A stretch of DNA of 64,000 bases from Xylanibacter brevis ATCC 19188 (GTDB taxonomy: Bacteria > Bacteroidota > Bacteroidia > Bacteroidales > Bacteroidaceae): positions 1 through 64,000 of the forward strand of contig NZ_JHXM01000020.1 in NCBI RefSeq assembly GCF_000621725.1, read 5' to 3'. Below are positions 17,796-26,692 of the stretch, one piece after another (within the stretch, counting starts at the first letter, position 1; each line of letters starts with the position of its first letter). The translations under genes and the position numbers were made by a program. The notes under the pieces were generated by a model that saw only the letters and a program-made list of their open reading frames with translations, made no database searches and had not been told where the DNA came from.

Positions 17796-18833
17796 ATGAG
17801 TCAAGTCATCAAGCCCATCGCCTATCAGCCTCTGCTCGACATGAGACAGACGGAACAAGGCATCAAGTTGATAAAAGAGTTTTTTCAGGCTAACCTCTCT
17901 ACCGAGTTGCGTTTGCGTCGTGTCACCGCCCCTTTGTTTGTATTGAAGGGACTGGGTATTAATGATGACCTGAATGGCGTGGAGCGTGCTGTGACGTTCC
18001 CCATCAAAGACTTAGGCGATGCCAAGGCCGAGGTGGTACATTCTTTGGCTAAGTGGAAGCGCCTTACGCTGGCAGAATACAACATCGAACCTGGCTATGG
18101 CATCTATACCGACATGAATGCCATCCGTGCTGACGAGGAACTCGACAACCTGCATTCTCTCTATGTTGACCAGTGGGACTGGGAGGCCTCTATTCGTCGT
18201 GAAGACCGCACGCTGGCATTCCTGAAAAACATCGTGGAGCGTATCTATGCAGCCATTCGTCGCACCGAGTATTTGACCTGCGAGACTTATCCCCAGCTGA
18301 AGCCCTTCCTTCCCGAGAAGATCCACTTTATCCATGCCGAAGAGCTGCTGCAGATGTATCCCGACAAGACACCCAAGGAGCGCGAGGATGCCATCTGTCA
18401 GAAATATGGTGCCGTGTTTATCATCGGTATCGGCAGCAAGTTGAGCAATGGCGAGAAGCACGACGGACGTGCCCCCGACTACGATGACTGGAGCACCGTT
18501 GCCGAGGACGGTCGTGAGGGCCTCAATGGCGATATCCTCATCTGGTATCCCGTGCTGGGACGTTCGTTCGAACTGTCGTCTATGGGTATCCGCGTGGACA
18601 AGGAGTCCTTGCTGCGCCAGCTGAAGATCGAGAATAAAGAAGAGCGCAAGCAGCTTTACTTCCATCAGCAGTTGCTCAACGACAAGTTGCCACTGTCCAT
18701 CGGCGGTGGTATCGGTCAGAGTCGCCTTTGCATGGTGCTACTGCACAAAGGCCACATCGGCGAGATTCAGGCCAGCATCTGGCCCGACGACATGCGCCAG
18801 CAGTGCAAGGAGATGGGTATGACACTTATTTAA
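17796..18833 (+). CDS. asnA: Aspartate--ammonia ligase (asparagine synthetase A)
   Basis: A 345-residue cytosolic enzyme making asparagine from aspartate, ammonia and ATP, with a class II aminoacyl-tRNA synthetase-like fold. Recognised by KLIKEFFQANLSTELRLRRV, the segment AVTFPIKDLGDAKAEVVHSL, LTCETYPQLKPFLPEKIHFI and the C-terminal IGGGIGQSRLCMVLLHKGHI. It is a monocistronic gene with its own promoter and terminator, and it separates the two PL11 lyase genes, with no functional link to pectin use. Confidence 0.95.
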   Translation: MSQVIKPIAYQPLLDMRQTEQGIKLIKEFFQANLSTELRLRRVTAPLFVLKGLGINDDLNGVERAVTFPIKDLGDAKAEVVHSLAKWKRLTLAEYNIEPGYGIYTDMNAIRADEELDNLHSLYVDQWDWEASIRREDRTLAFLKNIVERIYAAIRRTEYLTCETYPQLKPFLPEKIHFIHAEELLQMYPDKTPKEREDAICQKYGAVFIIGIGSKLSNGEKHDGRAPDYDDWSTVAEDGREGLNGDILIWYPVLGRSFELSSMGIRVDKESLLRQLKIENKEERKQLYFHQQLLNDKLPLSIGGGIGQSRLCMVLLHKGHIGEIQASIWPDDMRQQCKEMGMTLI

Positions 18834-18857
18834 TAACAAACAAGCATAAGAATCAGT

Positions 18858-18894
18858 GGAGGCAGGAAGCATCATTTTCCTGCCTCCTTTTTTT
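18858..18894 (+). terminator. Terminator of asnA
   Basis: GGAGGCAGGAA (18858-18868) pairs with TTCCTGCCTCC (18877-18887) and is followed by seven T. Confidence 0.9.
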
Positions 18895-18936
18895 GTTAAT
18901 TAATGTTTGCAACGAGACCTTTTTTCGTGAAATAAT

Positions 18937-18966
18937 TTTGCTACTGACAATTATTTCTTATTTTTG
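18937..18966 (+). promoter_or_regulatory. Promoter of the second PL11 gene
   Basis: TTTG (18937-18940), 18 bases, TATTTTTG (18959-18966). The leader of about 65 bases is unusually rich in A, C and T (repeated ACTA). Confidence 0.7.
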
Positions 18967-19036
18967 CACCACCTAACCATAACTACTTTTTTACTAACTA
19001 TAAACTATTTTAAAACTATCTAACTCATTAAAAACA

Positions 19037-22000
19037 ATGAAACACTTATCAAAGTACCTATGCAGGTATGGAAGCATAGCTCTGTTGGCTATCCTTTCGT
19101 TTCTTTTCGTGACTAATGCTTCTGCACAGCGCAAGACCGATCAGCTGGATCGCGGCTTGGTGGCCGTCAAGGTGTCGCAGGGCGTGTTTGTCAGTTGGCG
19201 CGTACAGGCAGACGAGTACTATGGCGTGACGTACAAGCTCTATCGCAACGGTGCGCTGATTGCCCAGAACCTCTATGCCTCCAACTATGCCGATGCCAGT
19301 GGCAGCACCTCTAGCCAATACACCGTGGCAGCAGTCCGCAATGGGGTAGAGGAGGCACAGTGTGCAGCCGTCACTCCCTGGCAGAATCAGTATTTCGAAT
19401 TTCCCGTTTCCAACGTTCAGGCTCGTAGTGGCGTGACCGTGTGGAAACAGAACAATCCCTCTACGGCGATGGCCAACTACGTGATCAACGACATTTCGCT
19501 GGGCGATGTGGATGGCGACGGTAAGGTTGACTTCATCGTGAAACGTAAGAATCAGACCGACCAAGATAACCTGTTCCCTGCCAACAACTATCAGATGTAC
19601 TGCCAGATAGAGGTCTATGCCTCCAGCATCAACTATGGACGTCTGTGGTGGATTGATTGCGGACCCAATATCTGCTACGGTGCTGATGAGCAGTGGGATG
19701 CAGTGGCCTTCGACTGGAACGAGGATGGTGCCTGCGAAGTGCTTTATCGCGGTGGTGCCAACACCGTTATTCACCATGCCGATGGAACCACCGAGACCAT
19801 TGGCAATGTCAACGAGAACATCCGCAATGGCATCACGCACACCGCCAATATGACCTTCTCTAATGCTGGTGAAGAGTGGCTCATGTATATCAATGGCCGC
19901 ACCGGTCGCACCTACGACGTTATCTCTTATCCACTGCCTCGCGGCAACGCTTCCGACTGGGGTGATTCCTATGGTCACCGCTCCAGCAAGTATTTCATGG
20001 GCGCCCCCTACTTGGATGGTGTCAACCCCTACATCTTCCTGGGTCGCGGCATCTATACCAAGATTGATGCCTGCACTTATCGCGTGAACAAGAGCACTAA
20101 TAAATTATATAAGGTGGGCAACACCTGGCACAGCTATAACAACAGTGGTTGGAACGGCCAGGGCAACCACAACTTCTCTATTGCCGATGTCGATGAAGAC
20201 GGCAGCGACGAGATTATCTATGGTTCCATGGTGCTCGACTTCCACACGGCCGACAACTCGCTGCATGGCTGTTCTTCCACCGGTCTTGGCCATGGTGACG
20301 CCTCTCATACTGGCGACCTGGATCCCTTCCGTCGTGGTCTGGAGACCTTTGCATGCAACGAAGAGCGTCCTTGCAACAATTTCCGCAATGCCACCACCTG
20401 CGAGATCTATGCCCGCACACCCGGCAGTGGCGACGACGGACGTGCCATGGCTGGCAATTTCACCAACCAGTATCCTGGTGGTATCGGTGCTTCGACAGGC
20501 TCGGGCATCATTCCTCTGAGCTATGTGCAGCCCAACCCCACATCGCCTGTTTACATCAGTGGCATGGCCAACAACTGGAATGCGCAGACGCCTTACCCCA
20601 TGGCGCTGAATTTCCGTATCTATTGGGACGGCGACCTGCTGTCTGAGACCATCAATGGCCCTGGCTCTAACGAGAGCTATCTCTATATCGACAAGTTGGG
20701 ACAACGCATCTTCGATACCAACCACGGCTCGTATGCCACCTCGTGCATCAACGGCACCAAGAAGAACCCTTGTGCCACAGGCGATATCCTGGGCGACTGG
20801 CGCGAAGAGCTGGTGATGCGCTCTTCAGATAACCGTTTCATCCGTGTCTATACCACCGTCACGCCTACCGAACACCGCATGCAGTCACTGTGGTACGACC
20901 ACCAGTATCGTCAGGCCATGGTATGGCAGACCGAGGGCTACAACCAACCTCCTCATCCCAGCTTCTTCGTGGGCGAGCTGGAAGGACTCACGCAGGCTCC
21001 TCCCGCTCTGACATGGACAGGTCGCACGGGCATTGGCAACAACGGTTCCATTACTACCGCCCTCAATGGTCGCGATGTGTTTGTGTGGCCTGATGGCAAC
21101 GGCTCTCAGTACACGGTCAATATCAATGCTGGTGCCAAGCCCTCGACGCTCTTCCTGAACTCACGTACCACCATCGAGGGTGGCGACCGTGTGCAGTATC
21201 TCGAGACGAAGCATACCTGGGACCGCATCCGTCTCACTGGCAATGGTCTTTCTGGCACCACCAACCTCTGTAAGCAGGGCTCTTCTGCCGCTCATCTGCC
21301 CTTTACCACACATACCCACACGGGTAAGACCGACGTATGGCAGGGTGCACTGATCAGCAACGGCAGCATTCCCAACAGCGATGTGTGGGCCAACCGCTTC
21401 ACCGAGCTATTCTTCGGTTCTGACTTGGCAGCCGCCGAGAGCCAGTATAAGTCTATCTCTATGGAGTATGGTTCGGCACTCTATATCACCAGCAACCTGA
21501 AAACCACACCATACGTCAACGACAATGGTTATGCACATATGACTGTGGGTAACCTCACCATCAAAGAGGGCTCACGTCTGGTGTTCGATATCAAGGGCAG
21601 CGGCAATGCCAACGGCGACCGCCTGAACATTGGTACCCTCTTCGTGCGCACACAGAACTGGCAGTATGGTCCTCAGTACTTGATGCCTGTCATCGACATC
21701 CGCTCTGCCGGTGCTCTGGCCGATGGCGACTACCTGTTGGGCACGCTCCAGGGCATGGCTACCGGTTCGGCCAGTCTGCTCGACGTGAAGGTGGAGTGTA
21801 GCGCGCAGGTTAATGGACACTTCGGCACGGTGTTCTTCAACCAGGCCAACAAGAGCTATTACCTGCACGTGGGTACGGCCATCGATGCTACTTATCAGAT
21901 TGACGGTGCTACCTATCTCGATGTGCTGGTACAGAACTTTGAAGGTTCCAACTGGCAAGACAACTGGACCATCGCCCTTCCCGGACGTCTGACCGCCGTC

Positions 22001-22690
22001 CAGCAGTCGAACGGTGCCAGCGGTTCTAAGTGTATTTGGCTGAAGAGCGTGCTCGATGCCAACAACGGCACCTCGGCTACCTATACCATTCCCGCCATCA
22101 GCGAGTATGCCACCACCACCTCATACGAGTTCAACTTCGACTTCGCCCAGACATCCATCATCGGCAGCAATGCCGACCGTGCTGGCGAAATCATCCTGCG
22201 CGACCAGAGCAATGGCGCCATCGTTACCTTCCGTGCGTTCACCGGTGCTACCACAGGCGACATCGTGGTCAATGGTACCGTCTTGGGTCACTATGGTGTC
22301 ACCAAGGGCACTTACTTCAAGAGCGAGACGGCTCCCACCATCAATCATCACGTATCGTTGCGCTCGTCTCAGGCTGGTACCTTCCTCTATGTCGATGGTA
22401 CCAAGTACACGATTGGCTCGTCGTTCGTCAAGGTGGGCAGCATCCTCTACAACACCAACCGCTATGCCGGTCAGGCACAGTTCGACAATATCCTGTTGAA
22501 CTGTCGTGTGGAGAACAACTACGCTTCGCGTATGTCGCCAGAAGAAACCACCAGCGTTGCACCTGCAACCCGTCAGGCAGTGCCCGTGGCTTATTACACC
22601 CTCGATGGCCGTCGCATCCAGCATCTTGAGAGTGGCAAGGTTTACATCGTAAAGCTGTCGAATGGCACTGCAAAAAAGGTAAGATTATAA
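19037..22690 (+). CDS. Secreted PL11 rhamnogalacturonan lyase with C-terminal jelly-roll-like region and sorting tail
   Basis: A 1217-residue exported lyase. After the signal peptide (ending VTNASAQ) the PL11 domain spans about residues 30-680: RKTDQLDRGLVAVKVSQGVF, DISLGDVDGDGKVDFIVKRK, DAVAFDWNEDGACEVLYRGG, ILGDWREELVMRSSDNRF and the WYDHQYRQAM motif. A PATR-like module (LCKQGSSAAHLPF) follows, then a beta-rich region resembling concanavalin-type folds (about 950-1170). The C-terminus (YYTLDGRRIQHLESGKVYIV) resembles a T9SS sorting domain. It is a paralogue of the lyase at 13046-17551, on the opposite strand. Confidence 0.9.
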   Translation: MKHLSKYLCRYGSIALLAILSFLFVTNASAQRKTDQLDRGLVAVKVSQGVFVSWRVQADEYYGVTYKLYRNGALIAQNLYASNYADASGSTSSQYTVAAVRNGVEEAQCAAVTPWQNQYFEFPVSNVQARSGVTVWKQNNPSTAMANYVINDISLGDVDGDGKVDFIVKRKNQTDQDNLFPANNYQMYCQIEVYASSINYGRLWWIDCGPNICYGADEQWDAVAFDWNEDGACEVLYRGGANTVIHHADGTTETIGNVNENIRNGITHTANMTFSNAGEEWLMYINGRTGRTYDVISYPLPRGNASDWGDSYGHRSSKYFMGAPYLDGVNPYIFLGRGIYTKIDACTYRVNKSTNKLYKVGNTWHSYNNSGWNGQGNHNFSIADVDEDGSDEIIYGSMVLDFHTADNSLHGCSSTGLGHGDASHTGDLDPFRRGLETFACNEERPCNNFRNATTCEIYARTPGSGDDGRAMAGNFTNQYPGGIGASTGSGIIPLSYVQPNPTSPVYISGMANNWNAQTPYPMALNFRIYWDGDLLSETINGPGSNESYLYIDKLGQRIFDTNHGSYATSCINGTKKNPCATGDILGDWREELVMRSSDNRFIRVYTTVTPTEHRMQSLWYDHQYRQAMVWQTEGYNQPPHPSFFVGELEGLTQAPPALTWTGRTGIGNNGSITTALNGRDVFVWPDGNGSQYTVNINAGAKPSTLFLNSRTTIEGGDRVQYLETKHTWDRIRLTGNGLSGTTNLCKQGSSAAHLPFTTHTHTGKTDVWQGALISNGSIPNSDVWANRFTELFFGSDLAAAESQYKSISMEYGSALYITSNLKTTPYVNDNGYAHMTVGNLTIKEGSRLVFDIKGSGNANGDRLNIGTLFVRTQNWQYGPQYLMPVIDIRSAGALADGDYLLGTLQGMATGSASLLDVKVECSAQVNGHFGTVFFNQANKSYYLHVGTAIDATYQIDGATYLDVLVQNFEGSNWQDNWTIALPGRLTAVQQSNGASGSKCIWLKSVLDANNGTSATYTIPAISEYATTTSYEFNFDFAQTSIIGSNADRAGEIILRDQSNGAIVTFRAFTGATTGDIVVNGTVLGHYGVTKGTYFKSETAPTINHHVSLRSSQAGTFLYVDGTKYTIGSSFVKVGSILYNTNRYAGQAQFDNILLNCRVENNYASRMSPEETTSVAPATRQAVPVAYYTLDGRRIQHLESGKVYIVKLSNGTAKKVRL

Positions 22691-22693
22691 GTC

Positions 22694-22928
22694 AATAATG
22701 CCACTTTGCGTATGGCAAAGTGACGGTATCAGAATCATTCTAGACTCTAGAAAAGCTATTTCTAAAGTCTAGAATGATTGTTTCTAGACTCTAGATGTTG
22801 CATTTCTAAAGTCTAGAAATGTGCTTTCTAGACTCTAGAATGATATCAATAGTTACCCTTTTGCATGGCAAAAGTGGCACTATAACAACAGAAAAGTGGC
22901 ACTTTACACATCGTAAAGTGCCACTTTT
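22694..22928. repeat. 22-bp-phase palindrome array A (11 units)
   Basis: Eleven 15-bp units start at 22694, 22716, 22738, 22760, 22782, 22804, 22826, 22848, 22870, 22892 and 22914, always with 7-bp spacers. Units 1-2 and 8-11 belong to the shared AGTGCCACT family (for example AAAAGTGGCACTTTA and its exact inverse TAAAGTGCCACTTTT as units 10 and 11). Units 3-7 are private: TTCTAGACTCTAGAA alternating with TTCTAAAGTCTAGAA. Spacers differ (AAGCTAT, TGATTGT, GTTGCAT, ATGTGCT). The array begins 3 bases after the PL11 stop and fills the space to the convergent aat gene. Confidence 0.9.
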
Positions 22929-22955
22929 TATTCATGAGTGAACGACAAAAGTGTA

Positions 22956-23612
22956 TCAGCGTTCGCCGTTCAGTAACTCCATGTATTCTTCGTAGGAGAT
23001 GTGCCGTCCGCCCATGGAACGGAGATGAGGTGTCTCAAACTGACAGTCGATGAGGCTCCCGCCGTTTTCTCGCAACACCTGAGCCAGGTGGATCAGTGCC
23101 AGTTTCGAGGCACTCGGCACCAACGAGAACATGCTCTCGCCAAAGAAGGCCGCACCGATGGTGATGCCATACAGTCCACCCACCAGCTGACCATTGTCCC
23201 ACACCTCGACGCTGGCTGCAAAGCCCTGGTGGTGCATCTCGGTGTAAGCACGAATCATATCGGGTCCCAGCCATGCTCCCTCGGTGGTGTCGCGGTCTTG
23301 TGCCATGGCACAACCATGAATCACGCCGTCGAAGTCCTTGTTGATGGTCACCTGATAGCGCTGACTGCGTATGAGCTGGCGCATGGAGTGGCTGATGTGT
23401 ATCTCGTCGGGGAAGATGACGAAGCGCTGCTGCGGACAGTACCACATCGGCTCTGGGCTGTCGCGATACGAGAACCAGGGGAAGAACCCGTTGGAGTAGG
23501 CCAGCAGCAGACGGTCGATGCTGAGGTCGCCACCCACGGCTATCAGCCCGTCGTCTTCTGCCAGACTCGGATGTGGGAACCACAATCGTTTATCTAATTG
23601 AAAGATGGCCAT
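22956..23612 (-). CDS. aat: Leucyl/phenylalanyl-tRNA--protein transferase
   Basis: A 218-residue cytosolic enzyme that adds Leu or Phe from charged tRNA to the N-terminus of proteins starting with Lys or Arg, marking them for ClpS-ClpA(P). Typical segments: LWFPHPSLAEDDGLIAVGGD, YSNGFFPWF, GAWLGPDMIRAYTEMHHQGF, SVEVWDNGQLVGGLYGITIG and FFGESMFS. It overlaps the 3' end of clpA by 23 bases and is the last gene of a clpS-clpA-aat operon. Confidence 0.95.
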   Translation of the reverse strand: MAIFQLDKRLWFPHPSLAEDDGLIAVGGDLSIDRLLLAYSNGFFPWFSYRDSPEPMWYCPQQRFVIFPDEIHISHSMRQLIRSQRYQVTINKDFDGVIHGCAMAQDRDTTEGAWLGPDMIRAYTEMHHQGFAASVEVWDNGQLVGGLYGITIGAAFFGESMFSLVPSASKLALIHLAQVLRENGGSLIDCQFETPHLRSMGGRHISYEEYMELLNGER

Positions 23613-25857
23613 CGTCTGTTGTTATATTGATGTTGCCGCCCTGTTTCATGCTGCCAAACAGAATCTCGTGCGTCAGCAGGGGTTTCAGACGACGGGCGAT
23701 GACGCGATCCATCTCGCGTGCACCATATTCCTTAGTGAAGCCCTCGTTCAGCAACAGGTCGAAGGCTTCGTCGCTGAGCGTCATCGTGACGTGCTTCTGA
23801 CTGAGCTTCTCGCGCAGCTCGTCGAGTTTCTTGTTGAGGATGAGGCGAGCCATCTTCTCGTCCATGTCGTTGAACACCACGGTGCCCGACAGGCGGTTGA
23901 TGAACTCAGGCTTGAAGGTCTTCTTGACCTGGCGCAACATCGCCTCGCCACGTGAGGCACCACCTGTGAAACCGATGGAGGCCTGGGCCGCATATTGTGC
24001 GCCGGCGTTCGACGTCATGATTAGAATAACGTTGCGGAAGTCGGCCTTCCGTCCTTTGTTGTCGGTCAGACGCGCATAGTCCATCACCTGCAACAAGATG
24101 TTGTAGATGTCCTGATGCGCCTTCTCTATCTCGTCGAGCAGCAGCACGCAGTTGGGCGTCTTGCGGATGGCATCGGTCAGCAGACCACCATCCTCATAGC
24201 CCACGTAACCTGCTGGCGAGCCAATCAGTTTGGCCACCGTGTGCTTTTCGGTGTATTCACTCATGTCGAAGCGTATCAGTTCGATGCCCAGCACCTTGGC
24301 CAACACGCGAGCCACTTCCGTCTTTCCCACGCCGGTGGGTCCCACAAACAGTAGCGACGCCATGGGCTTGTTGTCGTCCAGCAGTCCGGCGTGCGACATC
24401 TGTACGGCTTCCACCACCTGGCTGATGGCTTCGTCTTGTCCGTAAATCTTTGCCAGCATCTGTGGCGCCATCTGCTCCAGCTGCTGGTGCTCGTTGGTTG
24501 CGTTGACTGCCAGGGCATCCACCTTGCAGGTTTTGGCCAGCACTTCGGCAATGTCGGCCTTGGTCACGGTTGCGCTCTGGGTGTCTTCACCATTCGCTGA
24601 CGTCAGTTTACTCTCGTAGGAAGCTCCCGCTTCGTCTATCAGGTCGATGGCCTTGTCGGGCAGGAAACGGTCGTTGATGTATTTGGCGCTGGCATCCACC
24701 GCAAAGTCGATGGTATCGCTATCATACTTCACGTGGTGGAACGCCTCGTAGCCTTGTTGCAACTGTCGCAGGATATGCTTGGTCTCTTCGGTCGAGGGCT
24801 CGGGGATGTCAATCTGTTGAAAACGACGTACCAGTCCTTTCGAGCGCGAGAAGTGACGGTTGTACTCCTCGTAGGTGGTGCTGCCTATGAAGCGGATGCT
24901 GCCTGCTTCAAGGTAAGGCTTCAGCATGTTAGAGGCATCCATCGCCCCTTCGCCCGTGGCACCGGCTCCCACCAGCGTGTGTATCTCGTCGATATACACG
25001 ATGTTAGCCTCGCTTTCGGCTTCGATGCCGTCCATAATCATCTTGATGCGGTTTTCAAAGTCGCCGCGATACTGCGTACCCGCCAGCAGTGTGCCAATGT
25101 CCAGTTGATAGATACGTGCGTCCTTCAGGCGTTCAGGCACACGGCCTTCAGCAATCATGCGTGCCAGTCCCCACACCAGTGCCGTCTTTCCGACACCCGG
25201 TTCGCCCACATGCAGCGGGTTGTTCTTGTCGCGTCGGCACAGCACCTGGATGGTGCGGGCCAACTCCGTCTCGCGACCAATCAGCGGGTTGTGTTTCTCG
25301 TACAGCTCATTCATGCAGGTCACCAGCTGGCGCCAGGCCACCTCGTGCTTCTTGTCGTAGTCGCCAAACAGGTCGTCTTCCTCGTTGTCATCCTCGTACG
25401 AGTCGCTTAGGAAATCCTCCATCTCATAACTGTCTATCAGCTGACTCATGAAGTTGCTCACCTTATTGCCAAGCGCACTTTTCAGTATATAGGCGGCCCA
25501 CGACTCTTCCAACTGCAACAGGGCGGCCACCATGTGGGGCACGTCAACCTCTTCGGCGCTGCTAGCCTTTACCTGCTGCCATGCCATGCTGATGACCTGT
25601 GTCAGCTGTTCCGATATATCCGGTGCGTAGTCGCGGTCAGTGGGCACGATCTCCAACTCTAGCAGTTTCTCTCTGACTCTCTTTCTCAGTTGTTCCGGAT
25701 GGTAGAAAATATGTAGTGTCTGATAGAACTCGAAGTCGTTGGTGAGTGTCAGCAGCAGATGCTCGGGCATTACAAACTCGTGTCTCAATGCCTGGCAGCA
25801 AGCCACGGCTTCTTCCATCACGCGACTAGCCCTTTTGGTTCGTTTTATCTCTGCCAT
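23590..25857 (-). CDS. clpA: ATP-dependent Clp protease ATP-binding subunit ClpA
   Basis: A 755-residue AAA+ unfoldase. An N-terminal Clp_N domain (VMEEAVACCQALRHEFVMPE) is followed by D1 with Walker A GEPGVGKTA near residue 218 and D2 with GPTGVGKTE near 505. D2 carries an IGF loop (SIGFTGGASRGEA), the ClpP-docking signature, so it should work with ClpP, which is not in this window. It lies between clpS and aat, 6 bases after clpS, showing that ClpA, its adaptor and the N-degron-making transferase are made together. Confidence 0.95.
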   Translation of the reverse strand: MAEIKRTKRASRVMEEAVACCQALRHEFVMPEHLLLTLTNDFEFYQTLHIFYHPEQLRKRVREKLLELEIVPTDRDYAPDISEQLTQVISMAWQQVKASSAEEVDVPHMVAALLQLEESWAAYILKSALGNKVSNFMSQLIDSYEMEDFLSDSYEDDNEEDDLFGDYDKKHEVAWRQLVTCMNELYEKHNPLIGRETELARTIQVLCRRDKNNPLHVGEPGVGKTALVWGLARMIAEGRVPERLKDARIYQLDIGTLLAGTQYRGDFENRIKMIMDGIEAESEANIVYIDEIHTLVGAGATGEGAMDASNMLKPYLEAGSIRFIGSTTYEEYNRHFSRSKGLVRRFQQIDIPEPSTEETKHILRQLQQGYEAFHHVKYDSDTIDFAVDASAKYINDRFLPDKAIDLIDEAGASYESKLTSANGEDTQSATVTKADIAEVLAKTCKVDALAVNATNEHQQLEQMAPQMLAKIYGQDEAISQVVEAVQMSHAGLLDDNKPMASLLFVGPTGVGKTEVARVLAKVLGIELIRFDMSEYTEKHTVAKLIGSPAGYVGYEDGGLLTDAIRKTPNCVLLLDEIEKAHQDIYNILLQVMDYARLTDNKGRKADFRNVILIMTSNAGAQYAAQASIGFTGGASRGEAMLRQVKKTFKPEFINRLSGTVVFNDMDEKMARLILNKKLDELREKLSQKHVTMTLSDEAFDLLLNEGFTKEYGAREMDRVIARRLKPLLTHEILFGSMKQGGNINITTDDGHLSIR

Positions 25858-25863
25858 AATTGT

Positions 25864-26169
25864 TTACTGTTCTGGTTCAACCGACAGGCGTAGCGGATGG
25901 CCCGCCTCTCGTGAAATGTTGGTTGCCTTGCGCACCTTTGAGAGGGCCACGTCATAGCTGTAGATGCCTACCACCGCTTTGTCGGAGTGATGCACTTGCA
26001 GCATTAGCGCCTCGGCTTCGGTGTCGCTTTTGAAAAAAATCTCTACGAGTATCCTCACCACGAAGTCCATGGGTGTGAAGTCATCGTTGTATATCACCAC
26101 CTTGTAGCGCTTCGGTTCGCGCAGGTCGGTGTTTTGTCTTTCTTTGACAGATGCCTGTTCTTTTGCCAT
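25864..26169 (-). CDS. clpS: ClpS adaptor protein
   Basis: A 101-residue adaptor that binds N-degron residues and hands substrates to ClpA. The core RYKVVIYNDDFTPMDFVVRI contains the NDD..TPM degron pocket motif, followed by AEALMLQVHHSDKAVVGIYS. The frame extends to 26220, but the promoter -7 box at 26191-26198 lies inside that extension, so the ATG at 26169 is the start. Confidence 0.95.
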   Translation of the reverse strand: MAKEQASVKERQNTDLREPKRYKVVIYNDDFTPMDFVVRILVEIFFKSDTEAEALMLQVHHSDKAVVGIYSYDVALSKVRKATNISREAGHPLRLSVEPEQ

Positions 26170-26190
26170 TGTTTGATAACTTATGGGGTG

Positions 26191-26221
26191 CAAAGTTACT
26201 GAAAGTCGAGAGAAATACAAA
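26191..26221 (-). promoter_or_regulatory. Promoter of the clpS-clpA-aat operon
   Basis: TTTG (26221-26218), 19 bases, TAACTTTG (26198-26191) on the minus strand; ATG about 20 bases downstream. Confidence 0.8.
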
Positions 26222-26382
26222 GGGAAAACATGTTTTTCTTCTTAATTCCGAGCCCCTGTAGCCTTAGTGTTTTCTGTATCCTATCACTCTCACTGCTGTG
26301 CGCACTTTGTGCGTGCAGCAGTTGCATGCTGTCGCCATCAAAATCGTTGAGTGACACAGCCATAGCATCGCTTTCGATGCCC

Positions 26383-26573
26383 AATAGTGGCGCTATTGAT
26401 ATGCAATAGTGCCACTATTGCTGTATAAAAGTGCCACTATTAACATGCAATAGTGCCACTTTTGGGTCGGTTCTAGGGGCTAGAATCCTTCCGTCCAGCC
26501 CCTGGATCCGCTTCATCTAGCCCCTAGATGCCCCCCATCTAGCCGCTGGAATGTTCATTTCTAGCCCCTGGAG
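26383..26573. repeat. 22-bp-phase palindrome array B (9 units), upstream of the RAYT-like gene
   Basis: Nine 15-bp units start at 26383, 26405, 26427, 26449, 26471, 26493, 26515, 26537 and 26559 with 7-bp spacers. Units 1-4 are the shared family (AATAGTGGCGCTATT, AATAGTGCCACTATT, AAAAGTGCCACTATT, AATAGTGCCACTTTT). Units 5-9 are private (TTCTAGGGGCTAGAA, GTCCAGCCCCTGGAT, ATCTAGCCCCTAGAT, ATCTAGCCGCTGGAA, TTCTAGCCCCTGGAG). Two-base changes in the arms often keep the palindrome (TCTAG/CTAGA versus TCCAG/CTGGA). The flanks 26222-26382 hold no gene I can support. Confidence 0.9.
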
Positions 26574-26692
26574 CAGAAACAATACCTAAAGAATAGCATC
26601 TCCAAAGTCTTCGTCTTTCTCCATAATACCGCCCGAATTGCTTGGCAACAGTGGCAGGAAGACATAATAACGGGAGTAAAGACATAATCGCT

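Noticed and set aside
22694..22928. CRISPR array interpretation of the 22-bp-phase repeats
   Set aside because: Repeat (15 bp) and spacer (7 bp) are far below CRISPR sizes, repeats vary strongly within an array, and no cas genes are present.
26196..26384. 62-codon minus-strand frame between clpS and array B
   Set aside because: It covers the clpS promoter, starts inside a repeat unit and matches no family I know.
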